64,000 bases of DNA from Anaerolineae bacterium (GCA_022823165.1 JAJDXR010000062.1:1-64000), one strand, 5' to 3'. Shown: positions 1 to 9,572, numbered from the stretch's first letter. A program made the numbers and translations. The notes: a model not told the origin generated them from the sequence alone.

Positions 1-301
1 GAGCTTGGCACAGGTTAATTCACCACAGAGACACAGATGTAAGTGCGAGTAAATAATGAGAATATAGGTTAATCATCACAAAATAGCGAATTTTTGTGTT
101 TGTGTGGGCGAGCCAAGGCTCGCCCCTACAACTTTCGACTATATTTTGAACCCTGCAGGGGTCAGCCTTGGCTGACCCGATGCTGTGAAATTTGCATGAC
201 TTACTTTGTTCCACTGAGGGGCGCGTAGACACTGCCCGCCGGCACAGAGATTTTTTCGTTGGGTCGAAGGGAAACCGCATCCACGATAATAGACACTCCC
301 G
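1..301. repeat. MITE-like repeat, copy 1, split by a nested insertion
   Basis: Bases 1-37 match 41456-41492 (GGCACAGGTTAATTCACC followed by CACAGAG-type units). Bases 241-301 match the continuation of the same element at 41493-41553, ending in the terminal motif AGACACTCCC. About 200 bp unrelated to copy 2 lie between the halves (about 38-240). The copy is therefore an element interrupted by a second repeat, and its left terminus lies outside the window. No protein is encoded. Copies 2 and 3 lie at 41418-41552 and 44780-44915. Confidence 0.7.
38..240. repeat. Nested palindromic repeat block inside MITE copy 1
   Basis: This holds two strong inverted repeats. One has arms 106-114 and 117-125 (GGGCGAGCC/GGCTCGCCC), extended by TGTG and CCTACA flanks. 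The other has arms 159-167 and 170-178 (GGGTCAGCC/GGCTGACCC), beside the small palindrome CCCTGCAGGG at 151-160. The flank sequences TGTGGGCGA and TCGCCCCTACA recur, slightly changed, in the palindromic element at 34209-34302. That points to a dispersed extragenic palindrome family rather than a gene terminator. No convincing coding sequence is present. Confidence 0.55.
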
Positions 302-314
302 CCCATTGAGCGGC

Positions 315-343
315 TTGACAAAGCCGGCTATTCAAGCTAATCT
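315..343 (+). promoter_or_regulatory. Candidate sigma70 promoter for the branched-chain amino acid operon
   Basis: A perfect -35 hexamer TTGACA (315-320) is followed after 17 bp by TAATCT (338-343), a weak -10. This leaves a leader of roughly 220 nt before the ATG at 570. The assignment is by motif and position only. No other gene-like feature is seen between 302 and 569. Confidence 0.35.
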
Positions 344-569
344 CGGCTTACAGTCATGCTGGTTTCGATGCGCCAGTTACGCCCTCAGTTGCTGAATTTG
401 CTTTCTGTTTGCCGTCTCAATTGCTCAATTGACACGTAGAAAGGCATGGCTAGACCGGTTTGGCGGGACGCCGCAACATGCTGAGGACGGCGTCGATAGC
501 TGTAGCCGGCGGGTAGCTGCGGCAATTCGCCGCAGTCCAAGTGACTTATTGAATCGGAGGAGGAACCAT

Positions 570-1898
570 ATGAAGCGCAAGACACTGTTGCTATGCTTGA
601 TTGCCTTGCTTGCCCTGTTGCCCTTGGGTATCGCGCAGGCGGACGGGCATTGCGAATTCGCGGATTATACGATCACGGTGGGCGGCTTGGCGCCGCTCTC
701 AGCGCCGGGCGCGGTCGCCGGCGGCGTGGCCATGGATTGGGCATTTAACCAGGCGGCGGACGACATCAACGCTGACTGCGGCGTCCAGATTGACGGCGTC
801 AATTACATGCTTGATGTCGTAACCGGCGATTCGGAAGGCAGCCCTGAGCGCGGGCAGGCTGTTACGGAACGGCTGATTCAGGAAGACGGCGTGGACGCGA
901 TGGTCGGCGTATATCACAGCGCGGTCGGCTTGGCCACTATGGGCATGCTGGAAGCGAATCAGATTCCGACCGTATTCTCCGAGCCTTGGAATGACAACGT
1001 CAGCGCCAACGGCATTCGCGAGTACGACGGAGCGCCCCCGCGCTTTGAAGACGGAATCGACCACATTTTCCGTATTTCGCCCGCCAGCTCGATGGTCGGC
1101 AGCGTTGTGGTTGACTGGCTGCTGAGCCTGGGCGTCGAAGATGTCGTCTTGATCGTGGAAAATACGGACTACGGTCAGCCGGCGGCGGCCGACGAGGCGG
1201 CGCGCTTTGAAGCGGCGGGCGCCACGGTCACCAAGATTGACGTTGAACTGGGTACTGAGGACTTCGTCCCGATTCTGAGCCGAATCCAGGCTCGCGCCGA
1301 AGCGCCGGACGTCATCCGCATCCTGGTGACGGGCGAGACTTCGTTTAACCTCACGCAGCAGATGTCTGAACTGGGCATCGCGCCGTCTGAGGACACGATC
1401 TGCGTCACCAATCAGTTTGCCTTCCAATCGGATCAATACTGGGCGACCGTTCCCGATGGCAATTTCTGCGCCTTCAATCGCGTGGGCATAATCCCAAGTC
1501 TGTTCAGCGATGCGGCAATTGAGTTGAACGCCAAGTACGAAGAAGCCTGGGGAGATATCATTCCCAGCTTCGCCATGGCCTCATACGACGCGGTTCATAT
1601 CGTGAGGGACGCGATGGAGCGCGCCGGCAGCTATTCGGACGCCGCCGCCATAGTGGGCGCGATTGAAGCAGTCGATATTGAGCTGTCCCAGGGGCGCTAC
1701 TACTTCGCCTACGGCAGCCACAATCCGGACTTGCCGGAAGGCACACCGGCTTTCATGTGGCATCAATGGCCCGACCCAATCGTGACGGTCATGCAGTATT
1801 ACGAGCCGGGCCAGAGTGGTCTGGACGCGGCCGTAGTCTATCCCGAGGTTTATCAAACCCACGGCAGCAGCTATATCATGCCAGGTACCTCACCCTAA
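570..1898 (+). CDS. Branched-chain amino acid ABC transporter, periplasmic-binding-protein family 6
   Basis: This 442-residue extracytoplasmic binding protein would capture branched-chain amino acids or related amides for the LivHMGF transporter encoded directly downstream. ATG 570 is chosen because a strong ribosome-binding site (GGAGGAGG) sits just before it and because it opens with a typical Sec signal peptide: residues 1-24, KRK then a leucine-rich core ending in AQA. An upstream in-frame start at 429 would bury that signal. The mature part has the two-lobed type I fold features of the family, including the VGVYHSAV and NTDYGQ segments near the ligand cleft. Substrate specificity cannot be read from sequence, and urea or short-chain amides are possible in this family. 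Confidence 0.9.
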   Translation: MKRKTLLLCLIALLALLPLGIAQADGHCEFADYTITVGGLAPLSAPGAVAGGVAMDWAFNQAADDINADCGVQIDGVNYMLDVVTGDSEGSPERGQAVTERLIQEDGVDAMVGVYHSAVGLATMGMLEANQIPTVFSEPWNDNVSANGIREYDGAPPRFEDGIDHIFRISPASSMVGSVVVDWLLSLGVEDVVLIVENTDYGQPAAADEAARFEAAGATVTKIDVELGTEDFVPILSRIQARAEAPDVIRILVTGETSFNLTQQMSELGIAPSEDTICVTNQFAFQSDQYWATVPDGNFCAFNRVGIIPSLFSDAAIELNAKYEEAWGDIIPSFAMASYDAVHIVRDAMERAGSYSDAAAIVGAIEAVDIELSQGRYYFAYGSHNPDLPEGTPAFMWHQWPDPIVTVMQYYEPGQSGLDAAVVYPEVYQTHGSSYIMPGTSP

Positions 1899-1909
1899 GT
1901 AACCGTAGC

Positions 1910-1942
1910 AACGAGGGCGGCTGTGAAACGGCCGCCCTTGTT
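1910..1942 (+). terminator. Hairpin after the binding-protein gene (attenuator or partial terminator)
   Basis: A 12-bp stem with one G-T pair (arms 1910-1921 and 1931-1942, core GAGGGCGGC/GCCGCCCTT) encloses a 9-nt loop. It starts 12 bp after the stop of the binding-protein gene. The following T-tract is poor, so partial termination or mRNA stabilisation fits better than full termination, letting livHMGF be read at a lower level. Confidence 0.65.
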
Positions 1943-2007
1943 CGCATTGTTGAAGCCGGCGGATACGTCAGTCCTTCCGCCGTCAACGGATAGCGTGGCG
2001 CCTACGC

Positions 2008-3555
2008 ATGGTCATTCAAGATACGCTGTTTGTACTTTGGCTAATGGTTGCGGGCCCACTGTGGGCGGCGGTGGGTTTGTTTGTGCTTCCCAACGTCAAC
2101 CGCGGGCGCAAAACTGAAGACGCTTTACCGAATACGGACCTGAAGATCGCCGGCGTCATCGGCGGTTTCGCGCTGGGTCCCGTCGGCGTGGGCTTGTTTT
2201 ATTTTGAGCCGACGCTCATTCGCCGGACGACATTAACCATTGGCGTACTGCTTACCGTATTTATATCGTCGCAAGTTTTGGTGCGGGTGATCAATCCGCA
2301 TTTGCCCTCCGCGCTTTGGCTGGTTTTGGCCGGCCCGCTGTGGGCGGCGCTGGCGGCTTATTTCATTCCCCGCCATTATCGCGATGAGGAAGCCGACGAT
2401 CAGAACGTTCTGACTGCGGCAGCGCTCGGCGGTTTCGCGATTGGACCCCTGATCTTTGGTTTGATATGGAAGACCACGCCCAAGATCAGCCGCGACTGGA
2501 TGATCATCCTGGGTTCCTTAGGCGCCTGGCAAATTTATACGCTCTTCGCCATTCACAATCCCACCAACCCCTGTGTGCAAGCGCCCTTCTCGGTCACATA
2601 CTTGACGCAACAAACGGCCAACGGCGTGGTCATCGGCTGTATTTATTCCTTGATGGCGGTTGGCTTGACGCTGATTTATTCCGTGCAGGGCATCGTCAGT
2701 TTCGCCCATGGGCAGCTATACATGGTGGGCGGCTATTTCTCATTCTACTTTTTGTTGCATGCCGGCAATCTACTCAGCGAGTTGACCGGCACAGAGGTGC
2801 AAGTCAATCCGATTTGGGGCATCCCCGTGGCGGCGGTGATTGTCTTTCTGATGGGCGCGATTTTTGAGCGCATCTTCTTGAAGCCTATGCATGAAGGCTT
2901 GATCGAGCGCGTATCGGAATACGCCATATTGATCACCTTCGGCTTCGGATTCGTGATCGAATACACCACCCTGGCAGTCGCCGGACCCTTTCCGCAGCGC
3001 ACTGACCGCTTCATCGAGATTCGGCGCTTCACGCTGCAGCGGGCGCAGATTACTGAGGACTTCGCTTTTGGACCCATCAACATCATTGGCGACCGCGCCT
3101 TTGCGATGGTGGTGGGCATCATTCTCATCTTCGCCCTGCTCTATTTCTTGCAGCGCACCTGGACGGGCAGAGCGCTACGCGCGACCAGCCAGGATCGGCA
3201 AGCCGCGGCGGTAACCGGCATCAACCCGACCAATATGAACACCTTGTCCTTTGGCATGGGCTCCATGCTGGCGGCCATGTCCGGCGCCGCGCTGATTCCA
3301 ATTTTCGCTTGGGTGCCCTGGGTCGGGGCTGAGATGGTCGGGCGCTCCTACGTTATCGTGGTGCTGGGCGGTTTGGGTTCGGTGCCGGGGGCGCTGGTGG
3401 GCGGCATTGTAGTCGGCATCGTGGAAGCGCTGGGCGCCGGCTGCCACCCGGATCCCAGCCGCGGCGCCGCCTACAAAGAAGCCTTTGCCCTGGTCATATT
3501 CGCTTTGGTGCTGTTGCTCAAACCCACGGGCCTCTTCGGCCGGGAGCAGCATTAG
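2008..3555 (+). CDS. livH: LivH-type branched-chain amino acid permease with a duplicated N-terminal membrane extension
   Basis: This is one of the two membrane subunits of the amino acid importer. Residues about 196-515 are a normal LivH: several membrane helices, the SFAHGQLYMVGGY segment, and the AVTGINPTNMNTLSFGMGS cytoplasmic loop that contacts the ATPases. At 515 residues it is much longer than the usual 290-310. The extra N-terminal 190 residues contain an internal tandem duplication: LWLMVAGPLWAA (10-21) and IGGFALGPVG (51-60) recur as LWLVLAGPLWAA (103-114) and LGGFAIGPLI (140-149). Each unit carries about two hydrophobic segments. livM begins 2 bp after the stop. The role of the extension is unknown. 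Confidence 0.88.
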   Translation: MVIQDTLFVLWLMVAGPLWAAVGLFVLPNVNRGRKTEDALPNTDLKIAGVIGGFALGPVGVGLFYFEPTLIRRTTLTIGVLLTVFISSQVLVRVINPHLPSALWLVLAGPLWAALAAYFIPRHYRDEEADDQNVLTAAALGGFAIGPLIFGLIWKTTPKISRDWMIILGSLGAWQIYTLFAIHNPTNPCVQAPFSVTYLTQQTANGVVIGCIYSLMAVGLTLIYSVQGIVSFAHGQLYMVGGYFSFYFLLHAGNLLSELTGTEVQVNPIWGIPVAAVIVFLMGAIFERIFLKPMHEGLIERVSEYAILITFGFGFVIEYTTLAVAGPFPQRTDRFIEIRRFTLQRAQITEDFAFGPINIIGDRAFAMVVGIILIFALLYFLQRTWTGRALRATSQDRQAAAVTGINPTNMNTLSFGMGSMLAAMSGAALIPIFAWVPWVGAEMVGRSYVIVVLGGLGSVPGALVGGIVVGIVEALGAGCHPDPSRGAAYKEAFALVIFALVLLLKPTGLFGREQH

Positions 3556-3557
3556 TT

Positions 3558-4727
3558 ATGCAACTCTTTCGCCAATTCGAGGCCGGTATCGACCGGGGAA
3601 TCGGCCGCCGCCGCCTGGGCTACGTGGTACTGGGTCTCATAATTTTGTTCTTTTTGTGGTTCCCCAACGACAGCTCGCAATCCAATTACGCCAAGACGGT
3701 TTTCATCAGCGGCTTCTTCTACGCGATTATGTCGTCCAGCTGGGCGCTGCTGGCGGGCATCGCCGGTCAGTTTTCATTCGGCCACATGGCCTTTATGGGT
3801 ATCGGCGCCTACGTCGCCGGCTTGGTCGCCCGCGACGGGTTCGTGTTCGTCATGCTGGGGATCGCGATAACGCCGGAGTCTTTCTCGGCTTTGGGCGCAA
3901 TAATTATCGGCACACTGGTCGCCGGCTTGGTCGGCCTGGTGATCGGCTGGCTGCTGCTGCGGCTGCGCGCGGCTTATCTGGCGCTGTTCACCATCGCCTT
4001 CTCAGAGCTATTTCGCATCATAATGCTGACGGAATACGACTATACCGGCGGCTCCAACGGCTTGTCGCTGCGCCCCTTGCTGCAAATCGCCGATGTCGAT
4101 ACGGCGCGGCAGGTCGAATACTATTTGATGTTCGCGCTTTTGATCGTCTGTTTGCTGGTCATGCACTGGGTGGCTAATTCGCCGATCGGTCTCTTCCTGC
4201 GCGCCATGCGCGAGGATGAAGACGCGGCCTCAGCCCTGGGCGTCAACGTCGTGCGTTATAAGATCCTGATTTTTGTATTCACCAGCATGATTGTGGGCTT
4301 GGCCGGCGCCATCTTTTACAGCGATGTCGGCTCGGAGCGGATTATCCCCGAACAGCTTGAAGTGCTGCAGATGTCGCTGATTATCGCCTATGCGGTGATC
4401 GGCGGCATGGAGAGTTTGATTGGCGCGGCGGCCGGCGCATTTATTTCACGCTATATGCTCGAAGCCATGCGTGAAGTGGTCATTACGCTGCCATTTGGAC
4501 TCACCACTGCCGATGGCGGGGACGCCTTCGTTTGGGAGACGGGCGCCTGGCGCTTCGCCTTGTTCGGCGTCGTGATGGTCTTCACCCTGCGCTATATGCG
4601 TAATGGCTTGCTCTACCCCTTCATCACCTGGTTCAGCAGCCGCGACCTGGCTATGAAAGAAACCGTATCCAAGCGCGAAGACGATGATGAGGACATCGCC
4701 CAGCCAATGGAGGCGGACGATGAGTGA
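3558..4727 (+). CDS. livM: LivM-type branched-chain amino acid permease
   Basis: This 389-residue inner-membrane permease is the partner of LivH. It shows multiple hydrophobic helices, the family segment AGQFSFGHMAFMGIGAYVAGL near residue 70, and the conserved cytoplasmic coupling loop MREDEDAASALGVNVVRYK near residue 215. The C-terminus is a charged, acidic tail. The gene follows livH after 2 bp, and its stop overlaps the livG start (ATGAGTGA), indicating translational coupling. Nothing is unusual apart from the acidic tail. Confidence 0.92.
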   Translation: MQLFRQFEAGIDRGIGRRRLGYVVLGLIILFFLWFPNDSSQSNYAKTVFISGFFYAIMSSSWALLAGIAGQFSFGHMAFMGIGAYVAGLVARDGFVFVMLGIAITPESFSALGAIIIGTLVAGLVGLVIGWLLLRLRAAYLALFTIAFSELFRIIMLTEYDYTGGSNGLSLRPLLQIADVDTARQVEYYLMFALLIVCLLVMHWVANSPIGLFLRAMREDEDAASALGVNVVRYKILIFVFTSMIVGLAGAIFYSDVGSERIIPEQLEVLQMSLIIAYAVIGGMESLIGAAAGAFISRYMLEAMREVVITLPFGLTTADGGDAFVWETGAWRFALFGVVMVFTLRYMRNGLLYPFITWFSSRDLAMKETVSKREDDDEDIAQPMEADDE

Positions 4728-5463
4728 TATCAACCTGGAACTGAACAAGATATCCAAACGTTTCGGCGGCAACCAGGCGGTTGACCATGTTTCGTTTTCA
4801 GTTACCAAGCCCGAGTTGATCGGCATGATCGGCCCCAATGGCGCGGGGAAAACCACGCTCACTAATGTCCTGAGCGGCATGTTAAAGCCGAGCTCAGGCA
4901 CAATCTACCTCAATGGCAAGCGCATTGACGGGCACCCGGCCTATGATGTGACGCGCGCCGGCTTGGGGCGCACCTTCCAGATTACACGGGCGCTGGGCCG
5001 TATGACGGTGATGGAAAATATGCTGGTGCCCGGGCTGGCGCTGAAGCCAAACGCGCGTAAGTCCGACTTGGAAGAACGGGCGCATGAGATACTTGGCCTG
5101 CTGACCATTGAGCATTTGACCTACGAATACAGCCGGGCTTTGAGCGGCGGGCAGCGCAAATTGCTGGAATTGGGCCGGTTGCTGATGCTCGATCCTTCGG
5201 TGATTATCCTCGACGAACCCTTTGCGGGCGTACACCCGCGCCTGCAAGAGACGATCTATCAATACATCTTCCGCGTTCACGAAGATGGCAAAGCCATCAT
5301 CCTGATTAGCCACGACATGGGCGCTGTCTTTGAATTGAGCCAGCGATTGCTGGTGCTCCATCATGGCGCGCTGATCGCCGATGGAGCGCCGCAAACGGTG
5401 AAGAATGACCCCGCCGTAATCGACGCCTACCTCGGCCATGACGAGGATGATGAGCATGCTTGA
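4720..5463 (+). CDS. livG: LivG-type ABC transporter ATPase
   Basis: This 247-residue ATPase energises the LivHM permease at the cytoplasmic face. It shows Walker A GPNGAGKTT, the signature LSGGQRKLLE, Walker B VIILDEP and the switch histidine in LISHDMG. The start at 4720 is preferred over 4684 because AATGGAGGCGG provides a ribosome-binding site and the resulting overlap with livM is the usual ATGAGTGA coupling. LivG-type features include the long insertion after Walker A (GRTFQITRALGRMTVMENM). Confidence 0.92.
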   Translation: MSDINLELNKISKRFGGNQAVDHVSFSVTKPELIGMIGPNGAGKTTLTNVLSGMLKPSSGTIYLNGKRIDGHPAYDVTRAGLGRTFQITRALGRMTVMENMLVPGLALKPNARKSDLEERAHEILGLLTIEHLTYEYSRALSGGQRKLLELGRLLMLDPSVIILDEPFAGVHPRLQETIYQYIFRVHEDGKAIILISHDMGAVFELSQRLLVLHHGALIADGAPQTVKNDPAVIDAYLGHDEDDEHA

Positions 5464-6157
5464 GATTAAGGACCTCTACGTCGGCTATTACGAAGACCTG
5501 CATATTTTGCGCGGGCTTAGCCTGGCGGCGCAAACCGGCAAGATCACCGCGATATTGGGCGCGAACGGCGTCGGCAAGTCGACCTTGCTCAAGGCGATAT
5601 ACGGTTTCCTGAATCCTCACAGCGGGCAAATTCTGCTCAACGGCAGAGATGTAACCGGCACGGCGACGCACCAGCTAATCAGCTTGGGCATCAGCTATAT
5701 TCCGCAGCAGCCCGGCGTTTTCAAACACATGAGCGTGCGTGAAAACCTGATGATGGGCGCCTGGACTTTCCAAAAAGACAAGCAACGGATGGAAAGCAAA
5801 ATCGAAGAGAATTACCAGCGCTTTCCGATTCTGCATGAAAAGCAGCATGATCAAGCCGGCAGCCTCTCCGGCGGGCAGCAGCGCATGGTGGAAATCGGCC
5901 GTACGCTGATGACCGACCCGGAAGTGATTCTGGTCGACGAACCGACGGCGGGTTTGGCGAAAATGCTCAGCGAAGAGGTTTATCGCATGCTGATCGACCT
6001 GCGCGACAAAGAGGGATTAACTATTCTGCTGGTCGATCAGGAAATCCGCGAAGCGCTCAAGATCGCCGATTATGTTTATGTGCTGGAATTGGGCCGCAAC
6101 AAATTTGAAGGCGCCGCCTCCGAATTTGACGACCTCGAGAAAGCCTTCTGGGCTTGA
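5456..6157 (+). CDS. livF: LivF-type ABC transporter ATPase
   Basis: This is the second ATPase of the branched-chain amino acid importer, 233 residues from the chosen start. It has Walker A GANGVGKST, signature LSGGQQRMVE, Walker B VILVDEPTAGL and D-loop, and ends with ELGRNKFEGAASEFDDLEKAFWA, typical of LivF. Three nearby in-frame ATGs exist (5438, 5450, 5456). The one at 5456 has the best spacing from GAGG at 5443 and gives the family-like N-terminus MLEIKDLYVGYY. It overlaps the end of livG by a few codons and is the last gene of the operon. Confidence 0.9.
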   Translation: MLEIKDLYVGYYEDLHILRGLSLAAQTGKITAILGANGVGKSTLLKAIYGFLNPHSGQILLNGRDVTGTATHQLISLGISYIPQQPGVFKHMSVRENLMMGAWTFQKDKQRMESKIEENYQRFPILHEKQHDQAGSLSGGQQRMVEIGRTLMTDPEVILVDEPTAGLAKMLSEEVYRMLIDLRDKEGLTILLVDQEIREALKIADYVYVLELGRNKFEGAASEFDDLEKAFWA

Positions 6158-6224
6158 TGGCGCATTCTAATGCGTATAGATGGTCTGATTGGCGATCAGG
6201 CGACTTCCGCCGCATAGATGCCAG

Positions 6225-7109
6225 CTAGCCCTTCAACCCGGTCATGACGACCCCCTGAATGAAGTAGCGTTGGGCCAGGAAGAATAGCGCGATAACAGGC
6301 AAGGTCACCGCTGTTGAGGCTGCCAACTGCAAGTCCCAATGGATATCTGTCTGGCTGCGGAAGGAAGCCAACCCTACCGCGATCGTGAAATTGTCCGGCG
6401 AACGCAGATACGTCATCGGGCCAATCAGATCGTTCCAAGCGAACAAGAAGGTGAAAATGGCAATGGTGATCAGCGCCGGCTTGGATAGCGGCAGCATGAT
6501 CCGCCAATAGACCCCGAACTCGCTGCAGCCGTCAATCCGCGCCGCATCGGCGATTTCCTCCGGTATCGTCCGGAAAAATTGCCGCATGAGGAAAATATTA
6601 AAGGCGCCCCCACCGAAGAATGGCGGCACCACCAAGGGGAGGAAAGTATCCACCCAGCCCAGGCGCGAGAAGATGATGAAGCTTGGCACCAGCAATACCG
6701 CATAGGGCAAGAACAGCGTCGCCATAACGATGCCAAACCAGAAGTCTCTACCGGGGAAGCGCATACGCGCGAAACCATAAGCGCACAATGAAGACGTAAA
6801 CACGACAGCCAAAACATTCAGACCAGCGACAATCAGCGTATTGCGAAAGTAAAGCCCGAATGGTTTGTACGTGAGCGCATAGACGTAATTCTGTGGCATG
6901 AAAGGGTCGGGTATCAGTTGCGGCGGAAATTGGAAGATATTGATCTGCGTTTTCAGCGAGCTTGATAGCAGCCACAAGAAGGGCGTTATCATGACAACGG
7001 CGAAGAACAACAGGAGAAACAGCGTCAGCCAATGGAAGAAGGTCTCCGCCCGGGATTTCGCGCTGCGTCCGGCTTCGATGAAATTGTCGGGTTTCTCGCT
7101 GAATCCCAC
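6225..7109 (-). CDS. Carbohydrate ABC transporter permease, MalG/UgpE type
   Basis: This 294-residue inner-membrane permease has a long cytoplasmic N-terminus, about six helices and the EAA coupling motif of binding-protein-dependent permeases ([20 protein letters not shown], near residue 190). It ends in VVMTGLKG, a typical MalG-like terminus. It is the distal gene of a minus-strand operon running GH127, binding protein, MalF-type permease, this gene, with an 11-bp gap to the previous gene. No ATPase is present; sugar transporters of this class often share an MsmX/MalK-type ATPase encoded elsewhere. It converges with livF. Confidence 0.9.
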   Translation of the reverse strand: MGFSEKPDNFIEAGRSAKSRAETFFHWLTLFLLLFFAVVMITPFLWLLSSSLKTQINIFQFPPQLIPDPFMPQNYVYALTYKPFGLYFRNTLIVAGLNVLAVVFTSSLCAYGFARMRFPGRDFWFGIVMATLFLPYAVLLVPSFIIFSRLGWVDTFLPLVVPPFFGGGAFNIFLMRQFFRTIPEEIADAARIDGCSEFGVYWRIMLPLSKPALITIAIFTFLFAWNDLIGPMTYLRSPDNFTIAVGLASFRSQTDIHWDLQLAASTAVTLPVIALFFLAQRYFIQGVVMTGLKG

Positions 7110-7120
7110 GAAGCTCTCTC

Positions 7121-8074
7121 CTATTCGCCCGGATTCTCATAGTAGACGCGGGACCCGATATAACGAAAGACAAAGAACGACAGCAACATCAATATTGCGA
7201 ATAGCAGCCAAGACAGCACAGAGGCATAGCCCATCTTTTGACTGCTAAAGGCCGTGCGCCATATATGCAGCACAAGGAAAAGCGTAGCGCGCTGCGGTCC
7301 GCCATCAGTGATCAAAAGCGCGCTCACAAAGACCTGGAATGAATTGATGAAACCGATAACAAGATTAAAGAAGATGATCGGCGACATCATAGGCAAAGTG
7401 ACGTGAATCAAGCGCTGCCAGCGACCAGCGCCATCAATTTCCGCCGCTTCATAGAAAATCTGCGGGATGCCCTGCAAGCCGGCCAGGAAAATTATCATCG
7501 AACCGCCAACGCCCCAAACGGTCAGGATAACAAAAGCCAACATCACCCAGTTGGGATCCTGCAACCAACCAATCTTGGGACCGCCAAAGGCGCGAATGAT
7601 GTAGTTGATCAAACCGAACTCGGTATTAAAGAGCCAAGCCCATAAGATGGCGTTTGCTACCGCAGGCACTATGCTCGGCAAAAAGTAGATGGTGCGGAAT
7701 ATGGCAATAAACCGGAATTTGCTGTTGATTAGGCTAGCCAGGAAAAAGGCGAAAACCAAGCCCAGGGGGACCGATATTGCCGAAAAGACGATGGTGACCT
7801 TGAGACTCTGCGCCAGAATCGGGTCGGAAACCAGCTTCTCGAAGTGGGCCAGTCCAATGAACCGAGGCGCTGATAAGAAATTCCACTTGTGCACGGTCAA
7901 GTAGCCGGCGACCATAGCTGGACCCAACCACCAGATCAGGAAGCCCAGAATAAAGGGCATGATGAAGAGATAACCCATCAAGGTGCGGCGCTGCTTGAGC
8001 GTCAACCGATTATATTGTCGGCTCAGCCAAAAACCCGGTTCTGCTTCCCGTTTCGCCGTTAGCGAAGTCATCAC
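7121..8074 (-). CDS. Carbohydrate ABC transporter permease, MalF/UgpA type
   Basis: This 317-residue permease is the partner of the MalG-type protein. It has about six hydrophobic segments and the EAA motif [23 protein letters not shown] near residue 220. Its N-terminus is charged, followed by the first helix ([19 protein letters not shown]). The family imports mono- or oligosaccharides. Linkage to the GH127 arabinofuranosidase gene suggests arabinose-containing oligosaccharides, which is inference from context. It is separated from the binding-protein gene by a hairpin. Confidence 0.9.
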   Translation of the reverse strand: MMTSLTAKREAEPGFWLSRQYNRLTLKQRRTLMGYLFIMPFILGFLIWWLGPAMVAGYLTVHKWNFLSAPRFIGLAHFEKLVSDPILAQSLKVTIVFSAISVPLGLVFAFFLASLINSKFRFIAIFRTIYFLPSIVPAVANAILWAWLFNTEFGLINYIIRAFGGPKIGWLQDPNWVMLAFVILTVWGVGGSMIIFLAGLQGIPQIFYEAAEIDGAGRWQRLIHVTLPMMSPIIFFNLVIGFINSFQVFVSALLITDGGPQRATLFLVLHIWRTAFSSQKMGYASVLSWLLFAILMLLSFFVFRYIGSRVYYENPGE

Positions 8075-8108
8075 GACCTAAAGTTAATCTATCCAACAGG
8101 CAGGTGAA

Positions 8109-8134
8109 GCGGGAGAGCTTCTGATCTCTCCCGC
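8109..8134 (-). terminator. Hairpin between binding-protein and permease genes
   Basis: Perfect 9-bp arms, GCGGGAGAG (8109-8117) and CTCTCCCGC (8126-8134), enclose an 8-nt loop in the 124-bp gap after the binding-protein gene. No long U-tract follows. It probably attenuates transcription into the two permease genes or protects the binding-protein mRNA, the same arrangement as at 1910-1942 and 58797-58821. Confidence 0.6.
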
Positions 8135-8198
8135 CCGGACAAATGTCAAGCCTTTTGAATCACAGTAGCGCCAATTTAGCGCGGCGCCTCAGGGCGCG

Positions 8199-9572
8199 TT
8201 ACATGTCTTCCTTGGCCGCCGTCAAGATCTCGTTTGCCGCGCGAACGGCGTCAGGCATGACATCCACTGCCATTTCGCCGTTTGCCAGCGCCTCAAAAGC
8301 CGGATTGATATAGTCGTTGGCCGCTTCAATGTAACCCGGTGGGATCGCTACGGCTACGCCATGCTTCGGCAGATAGTCGGTGGCAAACTGTGAGTAATTC
8401 GGCGGATGGATGCCTTCGCGGATCCAGCCCTCCAAGCCTTCTTCGGTCAGCATGGCGGACTGGTTGGGGATCCACAAGCCGATCTTGCAGAAATGCTCCT
8501 GGTAGAATGGCGTCGCCAGGAAACGCACCCAGCGCCAGGCTTCCTCCGGATGTTCCGTGGACGACAGCACCGAGTGGAAATGCGCCTGCATGATGCTGGC
8601 GGGCTGCGCCATCTTCGGCAGCGCGCCAGTGCCCATAGCGACATTCATCAGCGACGGGTTCATCCAAGAAAGCGCCCAAGATCCGTCCACCGCCATAGCC
8701 AGACGGCCCGTATCAACCATCTGAACATTATTCATGCCCAGGCTGGCCAGGGCGGCGCTGCGAGGCGCGACATGATGCTTATACACTAGATCAGAAATGC
8801 GCTGCAAACCCTCCATCGCTTCCGGTGAGTCGAGCCCGATCAGCCCCTCCTCAGTGAGGAATTCGCCGCCGTTGGCATGGGCAGCTAGCCCCAGAGGCAT
8901 CCACCAGAAGGGCCAGTCAACCGCCCATTGAACGATGTCCTCGCTATCGAAGCCGGCATCGCCCGGATTACGACCGCTGCTGTCTCTGGTGAAGACCTTG
9001 CAGATTTCCAGGAATTCTTCCCATTCCCAGATCTCATCGTCCTGGAATCCCGGCGGTGTGATGCCCTCCGCCTCAAACATTTCGGCGTTGTAGTAAAAGT
9101 GATGAGCCACCCAAGTGGAGCCGATGCCGTACCAACGTCCGTTGACCTCACAGCGATTGGACTCTTGCGGCTCGATGAAGTAGTTGGGCTGCCCCAAAAG
9201 GGGATCGTTCTTGACCAAGTCGGTAATATCCATCAAAGCGCCGCCCACAGCCAAAGTCTCGTAGTTGTCGGACAGAATAAAGCCGGTGTCTGGCGCAGTG
9301 CCAGCGGCGAAGCTCGAAAGCAGAATGCGCCCGTATTCGCCCGCATCCGGTGTATGCTGCCACTCGACGGCGATATCTGGATTCTCTTCCATGAAGACTT
9401 CGATAGCCGCCTTAACGCCCTCGTCCTCGGCGACGCCGCCCCAACCACCGAATGTTATCGTGGTGACATCTTGCGCCAGCACCGGCGGCAGATAGCCAAG
9501 CTGCGCCAGCATAGCCGCCGCCGTTGCTGACCCGCCCGTCAACTTCAAGAACTCTCTACGTGAAATACTCAT
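8199..9572 (-). CDS. Sugar ABC transporter substrate-binding protein with a twin-arginine signal
   Basis: This 457-residue family 1 solute-binding protein delivers sugars to the two downstream permeases. ATG at 9572 is chosen over 9593 because AAGGAGA lies just upstream and because it starts with MSISRREFLKLTGG, a Tat export motif (SRREFLK), then a hydrophobic stretch and AQD as the likely cleavage site. The mature protein shows family features such as TTITFGGWGG and a DTGRLAMAVDGSWAL segment. Tat export implies folding before transport; a tatA-type gene lies at 33855-34046. Substrate is inferred from the GH127 neighbour only. Confidence 0.9.
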   Translation of the reverse strand: MSISRREFLKLTGGSATAAAMLAQLGYLPPVLAQDVTTITFGGWGGVAEDEGVKAAIEVFMEENPDIAVEWQHTPDAGEYGRILLSSFAAGTAPDTGFILSDNYETLAVGGALMDITDLVKNDPLLGQPNYFIEPQESNRCEVNGRWYGIGSTWVAHHFYYNAEMFEAEGITPPGFQDDEIWEWEEFLEICKVFTRDSSGRNPGDAGFDSEDIVQWAVDWPFWWMPLGLAAHANGGEFLTEEGLIGLDSPEAMEGLQRISDLVYKHHVAPRSAALASLGMNNVQMVDTGRLAMAVDGSWALSWMNPSLMNVAMGTGALPKMAQPASIMQAHFHSVLSSTEHPEEAWRWVRFLATPFYQEHFCKIGLWIPNQSAMLTEEGLEGWIREGIHPPNYSQFATDYLPKHGVAVAIPPGYIEAANDYINPAFEALANGEMAVDVMPDAVRAANEILTAAKEDM

